Below, piece by piece: positions 1 through 4,917 of a stretch of DNA of 6,257 bases. Origin of the DNA: CAZNTZ01 sp964576135. Its GTDB lineage: Bacteria; Pseudomonadota; Alphaproteobacteria; Rs-D84. A program made the position numbers and the translations under genes. Numbering within the stretch: position 1 is the first letter of the stretch; each line of letters opens with the position of its first letter. Below the pieces are notes generated by a model. The model was not told where the DNA came from. It saw nothing but the letters and a program-made list of their open reading frames with translations, and made no database searches. The DNA lies in assembly GCA_964576135.1 (NCBI GenBank), contig CAZNTZ010000031.1, positions 1-6,257 on the forward strand. The letters run 5' to 3'.

Positions 1-1
1 G

Positions 2-61
2 GATGATCGATTGGATAAAACTCGTCACTTTTTTGATAAGTCGTATGGCGAGATTATATGA
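2..61 (+). CDS. possible C-terminal tail of an upstream gene (partial)
   Basis: One frame is open from the window edge and ends at a TGA at 59-61, giving 19 residues that finish HFFDKSYGEII. The composition, with many charged and aromatic residues, looks like ordinary protein. The length is too short to recognise a family, and another plus-strand frame stays open across the same bases (from the ATG at position 3). I cannot name a function. If real, the gene ends 72 bases before the integrase start and lies to its left on the same strand. Confidence 0.25.
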   Translation, partial: DDRLDKTRHFFDKSYGEII

Positions 62-133
62 TTCGGGTAACACCCCCTTAAACTTCCAGAATCAGACTAG
101 CACAAACTGCCCACAGAAAGGAACCAAGCAATT

Positions 134-1168
134 ATGTCTGAAATTTTGAATAATTCCAATCATCAGAGATTTAATCCAGTAAATGAAAGGATTGTTTATC
201 GTTATTTAGTGCACCGTCAGGCGACAGATGGTAATGACGATAAAACGCTAGATTCTTTACATAAAGCTATACGATCGTATGAAATTTTAACAGATTTTGT
301 AGATTTTAAGAATTATTCTCCGGAACTTGGGCGAATGTTTATTGGTAAATTGCGAGCTATGGAATTATCAGAAAGTTATTTATTGCGCCTTTCTTTGGAT
401 GTACGGGAATTTCTGCGCTGGTATTCACGCGAACGTGACGGTCGTATAATTAAAGAAAATGATTTAGATTATATAAAATTAAAAAAGAATGAATTACATG
501 CTGCCCGTGCAAGTGGGTATCAACCAGCACATGATTATGCCACCTTATTCAAAGTTGTTAATTCAATGCCTTGTGGTAATATTATCAATCGCAGGAATCG
601 TGCATTATATGCGCTGGCGGTGCTGGGCAGTTTTCGTAGTGGAGAGCTACGTAATATAACTCTTGGAAGTTTAATTTATGATAATGGGGCTTATTTTATA
701 GATATAAACCCACGTAAAATTAAAGGAGTTAAATTCTGTAAAGAAAGACAGGCTACACTAATAAATCGTAGTGATTTGTTAAAATATGTTTTTGATTGGG
801 TACAAGAACTGCGTGAACAGGAATTGTTCACTGATTCAGACCCAATGTTTCCAGCTATAAATTCTAGATTTACAACACAAAACTTATTCGATACAACCAT
901 TGTAAAAACACCAGTAGGCGCAAATACTATTTCTGACATATTTAAGCGGGCTTGTGTCGCAGCCGGAGTGCAATACATAAAAACGCATAATATGCGTCAT
1001 ACCAAGGCGCGTCATTTTAATAAATTACATCGTCCTGAACTTATGGTGGCTGTCCAACAGGATTTTGGTCATAAAAATATAGACACAACTATGAATTCTT
1101 ATGTTGGGGCAATGCCACATGAACAACAACGAGAACTTATAAATAGTATTGATTTTAATAATATATGA
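134..1168 (+). CDS. tyrosine recombinase / phage-type integrase
   Basis: This 344-aa protein is a site-specific tyrosine recombinase of the kind that integrates and excises genomic islands or prophages. The catalytic set is visible: Arg168 in GSFRSGELR (box I), His285 and Arg288 in HNMRH (box II), Gly312-His313 in FGHKNIDTT and the nucleophile Tyr323 in NSYVG, ten residues after His313 as in many phage-type integrases. A basic stretch at residues 194-203 (RKIKGVKFCK) sits where the beta-hairpin lysine normally lies. Residues from about 15 to 125 form the helical, DNA-core-binding N-terminal part. No catalytic residue is missing, so the enzyme may be active. An AGAAAGGA ribosome site at 115-122 supports the ATG at 134. 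The gene ends 73 bases before a tRNA-Arg gene whose 3' half is repeated 574 bp further on, which suggests that tRNA family as its target. No clear promoter or terminator was seen. Confidence 0.93.
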   Translation: MSEILNNSNHQRFNPVNERIVYRYLVHRQATDGNDDKTLDSLHKAIRSYEILTDFVDFKNYSPELGRMFIGKLRAMELSESYLLRLSLDVREFLRWYSRERDGRIIKENDLDYIKLKKNELHAARASGYQPAHDYATLFKVVNSMPCGNIINRRNRALYALAVLGSFRSGELRNITLGSLIYDNGAYFIDINPRKIKGVKFCKERQATLINRSDLLKYVFDWVQELREQELFTDSDPMFPAINSRFTTQNLFDTTIVKTPVGANTISDIFKRACVAAGVQYIKTHNMRHTKARHFNKLHRPELMVAVQQDFGHKNIDTTMNSYVGAMPHEQQRELINSIDFNNI

Positions 1169-1198
1169 GGCAAAAAAGCCAAAAAAGTCATTTAGTTG

Positions 1199-1226
1199 TT
1201 GATTTTTGCCATAATTAAACTATAAT
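1199..1226 (+). promoter_or_regulatory. sigma70-type promoter of the tRNA-Arg gene
   Basis: A TTGATT -35 box (1199-1204) is followed after 16 bp by a perfect TATAAT -10 box (1221-1226). Transcription would start near 1233, about nine bases before the mature tRNA. I see no terminator between the tRNA and the lipoprotein start at 1343, so this promoter may also serve the lipoprotein gene. Confidence 0.7.
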
Positions 1227-1241
1227 TGCGGAACACAAAAT

Positions 1242-1317
1242 GTGCCCGTGGCTTAATGGATAAAGCAACAGATTTCTAATCTGTCGATTGCAGGTTCGAG
1301 TCCTGCCGGGCACGCCA
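1242..1317 (+). tRNA. tRNA-Arg (anticodon TCT), intact, CCA encoded
   Basis: The 76 bases fold into a complete cloverleaf. The acceptor stem is GTGCCCG/CGGGCAC (all seven pairs Watson-Crick), the D stem GCTT/AAGC with loop AATGGATA, the anticodon stem ACAGA/TCTGT with loop TTTCTAA (anticodon TCT, reading AGA/AGG), the variable loop CGATT, and the T stem GCAGG/CCTGC with loop TTCGAGT. The discriminator is G and CCA is encoded at 1315-1317. This tRNA normally decodes the AGA codons that are common in AT-rich genes. It lies between an integrase and a second partial copy of its own 3' half, so it marks an integration site. The T2-A71 and A15-T48 pairs show that the two halves match each other. 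Confidence 0.96.
1272..1284 (+). repeat. attachment-site core, copy 1 (anticodon loop of the intact tRNA)
   Basis: The 13 bases ATTTCTAATCTGT cover the anticodon loop and the 3' strand of the anticodon stem of the intact tRNA-Arg. They recur exactly at 1846-1858, 574 bp downstream. Anticodon loops flanked by their stems are a known crossover location for tyrosine recombinases. The role as att core is inferred from this repeat and the neighbouring integrase. Confidence 0.6.
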
Positions 1318-1342
1318 AAATAATCTAATAAGGGGGTATAGA

Positions 1343-1753
1343 ATGAAAAAATTATTTTTGATTTTGCCTGTTTTACTTTTTGGATGTGTTGAAATGTCTA
1401 AAATATCTGCCCCGTCTGAAACTATAGAAAATGATAAATGTGTAGAATCTCAAACTTATAAAGTTTTCCAGGTCTTTGATAGTGGTGCATTGGCTTCCGA
1501 ATGTAAATATGAGTATGGGGTTGAAGCGTGTTATGGGCTTACAGTTTTTGTTCCGACACAAAAAGGTGAAGAGCTTTATGATGATAAAATAATAAAACCG
1601 TCTGATGGGAAGTGCATAATATATAATGGGGTTTATAAATATACAAGCAAAGGTGCTGGAGATAAAACGGTTCCAAAGCTAAAAATAATAGACAGTAAAA
1701 TTCCAAACCCTGCTTATATAGAATGGCAAAAAAATCAGAAAGTCGTGAAGTGA
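1343..1753 (+). CDS. small lipoprotein of unknown function, five Cys
   Basis: The 136-aa product starts with a typical lipoprotein signal: MKK, a hydrophobic run at residues 4-13, and a lipobox L12-F13-G14-C15, so Cys15 should be lipidated and the protein held at an envelope membrane. The mature part has four further cysteines (33, 54, 63, 91), enough for two disulfides in the periplasm, and is rich in Tyr, Val and Lys, suggesting a small beta-rich domain. I do not recognise the family. The ribosome site AAGGGGG (1330-1336) lies six bases before the ATG. It sits 25 bases after the tRNA-Arg without a visible terminator, so the two may share a transcript. It lies between the two tRNA-core repeats and is therefore probable island cargo. 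Confidence 0.8.
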   Translation: MKKLFLILPVLLFGCVEMSKISAPSETIENDKCVESQTYKVFQVFDSGALASECKYEYGVEACYGLTVFVPTQKGEELYDDKIIKPSDGKCIIYNGVYKYTSKGAGDKTVPKLKIIDSKIPNPAYIEWQKNQKVVK

Positions 1754-1807
1754 TTTTTTGTAAAAATTAGCCATAAGTTAGCCACGAAAAGTTATATAGC
1801 GCAAATC

Positions 1808-1830
1808 AGGCTGAATACTAAGCCTTTTAT
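1808..1830 (+). terminator. weak candidate terminator after the lipoprotein gene
   Basis: AGGCT (1808-1812) pairs with AGCCT (1821-1825) around an eight-base loop, and the run continues TTTAT. The stem has only five pairs, so this is a weak candidate for the end of the tRNA/lipoprotein transcript. Confidence 0.3.
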
Positions 1831-1845
1831 GTGTTAGGGCTGTAA

Positions 1846-1858
1846 ATTTCTAATCTGT
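1846..1858 (+). repeat. attachment-site core, copy 2
   Basis: Exact second copy of ATTTCTAATCTGT from the anticodon loop of the tRNA-Arg at 1242-1317. Upstream of it the resemblance to the tRNA stops at once (TAA in place of CAG); downstream it continues into a tRNA 3' half. That one-sided break is what a recombination junction should look like. Confidence 0.6.
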
Positions 1859-1891
1859 GGGTCGCAGGTTCGAATCCTGCCGGGCGCGCCA
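1846..1891 (+). pseudogene. displaced 3' half of a tRNA-Arg gene
   Basis: The segment contains the anticodon loop, the 3' anticodon strand, a GGGTC variable loop, a T arm (GCAGG, loop TTCGAAT, CCTGC), an acceptor 3' strand CGGGCGC, discriminator G and CCA at 1889-1891. No D arm or matching acceptor 5' strand precedes it: the bases before the core do not pair properly with TCTGT. It therefore cannot make a tRNA. It differs from the intact copy at three variable-loop positions, one T-loop position and one acceptor position. It is best read as the remnant of a host tRNA-Arg cut in its anticodon loop by an integration event. Confidence 0.8.
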
Positions 1892-1948
1892 ATAAATTAA
1901 AACTCCGTGTCATAATTTTTAATACTTTTTATAAAATCCATTTTCCCC

Positions 1949-1976
1949 TGGACAATCGTTGCTTTAATTTTATAGA
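1949..1976 (+). promoter_or_regulatory. candidate promoter of the outer-membrane protein operon
   Basis: TGGACA (1949-1954) and TATAGA (1971-1976) are spaced by 16 bp, and the gene begins 26 bases later. A second possibility is TTGCTT (1959-1964) with TTATAT (1983-1988), spaced by 18 bp, but that leaves a very short leader. The rest of the gap from 1892 to 1948 is AT-rich with no further structure that I can see. Confidence 0.45.
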
Positions 1977-2002
1977 ATCCAATTATATCAAAGGGGTAGT
2001 CG

Positions 2003-2764
2003 ATGAAAAAGCTATTACTGACCGGTTTGATTTTAACATCTTTTATAACTGTGCCTTCTTTTGCACGCGAATACGAAAATTACAAAGATTGCACTGCTGA
2101 TAATGGAACAAAATTTTGTGATGGATATTTTGCTGGAAAGAAAATAAATTCTGGATCCGAAACAACAACTACAACCACTGCTGTTACACCGGTGACGGAA
2201 ACGCAAGTAAGTGAACCAGCAAAACCACAGATATTTGACAGAAATAATTATTTCTTCATTGGTGGTAATTTTGGACTGGGTGCAGTTTCGTATAAATATG
2301 AACAAGCGGCAGAGATAATGCCGTCCGCTTTTTTTAATCTGGGTTTGGAATTCGGTGGAAAATTCAAAATAGTTGATGATTACGGTTTGGGCTTAACAGC
2401 AGCGATGGATTTTTTTGCCCCGTCAGAGGTTGAAGGTTCAACATCATACGCTTCGGTCAGTGTTGGATATGACCTATACGGATTTTATTTGGATAATTAT
2501 TTTGATTCTGGTGACAACACATCTTTGGTTTTGGGATTTGGTATTGCTGATATGTACATTAATACCGTAACGGAAATAAATGGATCCAGCAGTTCTTATA
2601 CGGACCCAAATTCATACAGCACAGTTTTAGTTAAAATGGGAATGATATACGCCTTGTCAGAATACACAGATTTTACACTGACCGGAAAATTTGGATCACC
2701 TGACAGTGCAAGTGGACTGAATTCGTTGTTGATGTTGGATATCGGATTCAGATTAGTTTTCTGA
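2003..2764 (+). CDS. outer-membrane beta-barrel protein with N-terminal Thr-rich linker
   Basis: The 253-aa protein has a clear Sec signal peptide, with cleavage most likely after Ala21 (PSFA|RE). Residues 22-50 form a short head with two cysteines (30 and 39). A Thr-rich linker (54-67, six Thr in a row) follows. From about residue 85 onward the sequence alternates polar and hydrophobic residues with many Gly and aromatic residues, from YFFIGGNFGLG to the last strand IGFRLVF. The terminal Phe is the usual signal for insertion by the Bam machinery. The size suggests an eight- to ten-stranded OmpA/OmpW-like barrel, but I cannot name the family. The ribosome site AAAGGGG (1990-1996) fits the ATG. 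Its TGA overlaps the next gene's ATG by one base, so the two are translationally coupled. It lies outside the tRNA-bounded region. Confidence 0.85.
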   Translation: MKKLLLTGLILTSFITVPSFAREYENYKDCTADNGTKFCDGYFAGKKINSGSETTTTTTAVTPVTETQVSEPAKPQIFDRNNYFFIGGNFGLGAVSYKYEQAAEIMPSAFFNLGLEFGGKFKIVDDYGLGLTAAMDFFAPSEVEGSTSYASVSVGYDLYGFYLDNYFDSGDNTSLVLGFGIADMYINTVTEINGSSSSYTDPNSYSTVLVKMGMIYALSEYTDFTLTGKFGSPDSASGLNSLLMLDIGFRLVF

Positions 2765-2973
2765 TGAAAAAAATTCTGATTTATTCACTGGTTTTATTTG
2801 GTTTGGGCGCTTGCTGTCGAAACAGTGATGTTTTAGAAGATGGTGATAAAATTGTTTTCAATCAAACGATTTCAGCGTCTGGCGTTCGTTACGCTGCTGA
2901 TGTTAATGGGACCGAATTGATTTTATGGAACAAGGGATCTGATTGGACTTTGTATAACGAATCAAGAAAATAA
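2764..2973 (+). CDS. short MliC-like lysozyme-inhibitor lipoprotein
   Basis: The 69-aa product has a lipobox L14-G15-A16-C17, so a mature lipoprotein of 53 residues is expected. Residues 34-64 (QTISASGVRY ... LILWNKGSDWTLY) match the signature of MliC, the membrane-bound inhibitor of C-type lysozyme; Escherichia coli MliC has ISASGARYSDGIYVFWSKGDEATVY. In that family the Ser of SGxRY and the Lys of WxKG enter the lysozyme active site; both are present here as Ser39 and Lys57. The protein is much shorter than the usual 100-110 aa and lacks most of the N-terminal strands, the C-terminal strand and the usual disulfide pair, having only Cys18 beside the lipidated Cys17. Family assignment is by motif; activity is uncertain. 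It starts inside the barrel gene's stop codon (TGATG), so the two are made together, probably as envelope surface or defence proteins. Confidence 0.75.
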   Translation: MKKILIYSLVLFGLGACCRNSDVLEDGDKIVFNQTISASGVRYAADVNGTELILWNKGSDWTLYNESRK

Positions 2974-2990
2974 ATAGTGTATTTTTCCAC

Positions 2991-3018
2991 TTGACTTTAA
3001 TTCATTAAAATATATAAC
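2991..3018 (+). promoter_or_regulatory. promoter of the marR-efflux operon
   Basis: TTGACT (2991-2996) and TATAAC (3013-3018) are spaced by 16 bp, a good sigma70-type match. Transcription would start near 3025, inside the palindrome at 3020-3034, and leave a leader of about 120 bases before marR. No equally good promoter was seen between the terminator at 3072-3096 and marR. Confidence 0.65.
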
Positions 3019-3019
3019 T

Positions 3020-3034
3020 ATTAAACGGTTTAAT
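3020..3034. promoter_or_regulatory. palindromic operator, probable MarR-family binding site
   Basis: ATTAAAC-G-GTTTAAT is a perfect 7-1-7 inverted repeat that begins one base after the -10 box and covers the expected start site. MarR-family dimers bind short palindromes in or next to their own promoters and block RNA polymerase there. The marR gene begins 112 bases downstream. Binding by that protein is inferred. Confidence 0.6.
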
Positions 3035-3071
3035 GATTATTCGAAATCTTAACTGGGGCATAGATTGTAAT

Positions 3072-3096
3072 AAATCGCGGCTTGGTCGCGATTTTT
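3072..3096 (+). terminator. intrinsic terminator in the leader of the efflux operon
   Basis: AAATCGCG (3072-3079) pairs perfectly with CGCGATTT (3087-3094) around the loop GCTTGGT, and the T run continues to 3096. The stem has eight pairs with a GC-rich centre. It stands between the promoter (2991-3018) and marR (3147). It may act as an attenuator, it may end a short RNA of about 70 bases, or it may simply end read-through from the upstream operon. Confidence 0.75.
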
Positions 3097-3146
3097 AATG
3101 TGTTCTGGTTTAAAGATTACTTGTAATTAAAAATAATGGTGTTGTT

Positions 3147-3602
3147 ATGCCAAAAAAAGAATTTGTTGGTTTAATAGAAAAAAATTTCATGGTATGGGCC
3201 TGGCTTGATAACAAGTTGGATGGGTTGTGTGGTGAAAATAATCTGAATCATTACACAAAGCATCAAGTTATTATTTTGACTTGGCTGAATTTACAGGGAC
3301 GTGCAAAATTAAAAGATATTGCAAAGCATAATTTTGTATCAACGGCCAGTTTGTGTTCTACGCTTCGCAATATGGAAAAATCAGGATTGGTATTACGTGA
3401 AATTGACGAATCTGACAGACGCAACACTTGGTATGATGTGTCTGAGCATGGTCGCGAAATTGCGCATGAAGCAATTGAAGCTTATCGTTGCCGTGTTGAA
3501 CGGGTTTTCAAAGTTTTAACCCAAAAAGAAGAATCTGAATTAACAGAAAGTTTGAAAGTAATAAACAATTTATTAAACAAAGTAAAAAAGGAAATAGAGT
3601 AA
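3147..3602 (+). CDS. MarR-family transcriptional regulator
   Basis: The 151-aa protein has the size and layout of MarR repressors: a dimerisation helix at the N terminus (about 5-28), a winged helix-turn-helix (about 38-100) and C-terminal dimer helices (104-150). The recognition helix is around 65-80 (STASLCSTLRNMEKSG). The wing carries D87-E-S-D90-R91-R92, close to the family signature DxRDRR, followed by the usual strand and EHG turn. Such proteins dissociate from DNA when they bind small, often aromatic or toxic, compounds. It heads an operon with an outer-membrane factor, an adaptor and an RND pump, so it most likely represses this operon and itself through the palindrome at 3020-3034. 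The ATG lacks a good Shine-Dalgarno site, only ATGGTG at 3136-3141, which may keep repressor levels low. Its TAA overlaps the next ATG by one base. Confidence 0.92.
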   Translation: MPKKEFVGLIEKNFMVWAWLDNKLDGLCGENNLNHYTKHQVIILTWLNLQGRAKLKDIAKHNFVSTASLCSTLRNMEKSGLVLREIDESDRRNTWYDVSEHGREIAHEAIEAYRCRVERVFKVLTQKEESELTESLKVINNLLNKVKKEIE

Positions 3603-4915
3603 TGAAAAAGTATATGGTTTCATTTTTAATGTTCGCAGTTTTTATAAGTTCTGCAAATGCAATGAATTTGTCTTTTGATGACGCTGTGCAAAAAATAATG
3701 ACGGAAAGTAATGATTTAAAAAAATCAGATGCAAATTTAAAAAAAGCCCAAGCACAATTAGATGCGGTGAATTCAAATCGCTGGCTCAAGGTTGAAGCAA
3801 GTGCGACATACATGAATCTGGTCAATATCCAAGATCCATCAAAACCGGCCGGTGTAGAATTACCACCGCAACTTGGTGGGGTATTGGCATCTATGGGACA
3901 GAATGGAAACTATATAGAATTGCCGGATAATATTTTAATGGCGGGTGCGACTGTTACCCAACCAATTTATACTTTTGGAAAAATTGGTAACGCAGTTGAC
4001 AGTGTTCGCAGTGCAATTAAGATGTCTGAATCTGGTCGTGAAATTGCACGCCGCGAAGTCAGATACGCCGCTGCGCAATTATATTGGACTGCAAAAATGA
4101 CCGACGGTAATGTCGTAATTGCCCAAAAATCTTTGGATGATGCAGTTGCTGCAAAAAAGAAACTGACAGCCGCGGGTCGCGCCAGTCGCGGAAACTTGGT
4201 CAAAATTCAGGCTGATATAGCAACCAAAGAAATCAATTTATCTGATGCCCAGTTTAATCGTGACACTGCGCACAGAATGTTGAAAATTATGTCAGGGATT
4301 GATGTTAATGAAAAACTGGATTTGACAACAGATATGCCGGAAAATTTCGAACCACTCGGTTCTGCTGAAATTTCAAATAATCCAGAATGGGATATGTTAA
4401 ACCAAGAAGTTCGTATGTATGAATCAAATGCGTCCAGCAAGCGTGCAGATGGATATCCAACATTAGCGGCGACTGCGTCATACAATATGTTTCAAATGGG
4501 AAATAATTTTGAAGCAATGCAAAACAGCCATGCTTCGCAATCTTCGTATTGGGGATTATCTTTAAAGGTTCCAATTTTCTCTGGCGGACTAAATCGTGCC
4601 AATGCAACGATTGAGACTATGAATGCAGAATCGGCACGTCAGGATTTAGACAAATCTAAGAAAATAAAAAGCGAAGAATTTAACACGGCTGTGAAAAAAT
4701 ATGAACATTTACGAGTTAATCTGGAAAATTTAGAAAATGCACGTGATTTAGCATCCAAAGCATACGGTTTTTCGCGCGATAGATTTGCATCAGGTCAAAC
4801 ATCAGCAGTCGAACTGGCCGATGTATCAGCATCATTGTCACAGTTGGATATGGCATTATTATCTGCGCGATATAATCTGTTGATGACAGTCGAAACTATA
4901 AACAAGTTGAAATAA
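3602..4915 (+). CDS. TolC-family outer-membrane efflux protein
   Basis: This 437-aa protein is the outer-membrane channel of a three-part export system. A Sec signal peptide ends near Ala20 (SANA|MN). Two outer-membrane efflux repeats follow: the first from about 22 to 220, starting LSFDDAVQKI with a long Lys/Ala/Gln-rich helix, the second from about 240 to 435. Each repeat contains the typical beta-strand turn: VTQPIYTFGKIGN (Q120-P121) and LKVPIFSGGLNRAN (P324 to G329). The long helices with heptad-like Ala, Leu and Lys spacing would form the periplasmic tunnel. No lipobox is present, so it is not of the lipoprotein OprM type. The length is normal. The ribosome site AAGGA (3588-3592) lies inside the end of marR, and the gene overlaps marR by one base. 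It is the first structural gene of the operon, before the adaptor and pump genes, which is less usual than adaptor-pump-channel. Confidence 0.93.
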   Translation: MKKYMVSFLMFAVFISSANAMNLSFDDAVQKIMTESNDLKKSDANLKKAQAQLDAVNSNRWLKVEASATYMNLVNIQDPSKPAGVELPPQLGGVLASMGQNGNYIELPDNILMAGATVTQPIYTFGKIGNAVDSVRSAIKMSESGREIARREVRYAAAQLYWTAKMTDGNVVIAQKSLDDAVAAKKKLTAAGRASRGNLVKIQADIATKEINLSDAQFNRDTAHRMLKIMSGIDVNEKLDLTTDMPENFEPLGSAEISNNPEWDMLNQEVRMYESNASSKRADGYPTLAATASYNMFQMGNNFEAMQNSHASQSSYWGLSLKVPIFSGGLNRANATIETMNAESARQDLDKSKKIKSEEFNTAVKKYEHLRVNLENLENARDLASKAYGFSRDRFASGQTSAVELADVSASLSQLDMALLSARYNLLMTVETINKLK

Positions 4916-4917
4916 AA

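Larger units (their letters stand above)
1..1858. mobile_element. putative right end of an integrated island at tRNA-Arg
   Basis: Visible evidence is a complete tyrosine recombinase, an intact tRNA-Arg(TCT), and a displaced tRNA-Arg 3' half that begins exactly at a shared 13-bp core. In one reading the island enters from beyond the left edge, carries the integrase, a full replacement tRNA-Arg and a lipoprotein gene, and ends at 1846-1858. In the alternative reading only the 574 bp between the two cores is the inserted unit and the integrase belongs to something else. The left boundary is not in the window, so the start given is only the window edge. Confidence 0.45.

Noticed and set aside
3..161. 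Frame from the ATG at position 3 running into the integrase start, 52 codons
   Set aside because: It overlaps the integrase start, has no visible upstream ribosome site and its product has no recognisable feature.
691..978. Reverse-strand open frame of 95 codons inside the integrase gene
   Set aside because: The plus-strand protein has all catalytic motifs across this stretch; the antisense product has no recognisable motif.
1169..1210. Inverted repeat GGCAAAAA (1169-1176) / TTTTTGCC (1203-1210) after the integrase
   Set aside because: The loop would be 26 bases with no following T run, and the 3' arm lies in the tRNA promoter spacer; a functional terminator is unlikely.
1754..1845. Possible degenerate 5' half of the second tRNA-Arg, including a D-arm-like GGCT...AGCC at 1809-1824
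   Set aside because: No acceptor 5' strand matching CGGGCGC is present at the right distance and the bases before the core do not form the anticodon stem; the hairpin is better read as a weak terminator.
3319..3519. 66-codon plus-strand frame inside marR
   Set aside because: It covers the winged helix region in a different frame; the MarR motifs make marR the real gene.
4207..4607. Two overlapping reverse-strand frames inside the TolC-like gene
   Set aside because: Both are antisense to well-matched efflux-protein repeats and overlap each other.
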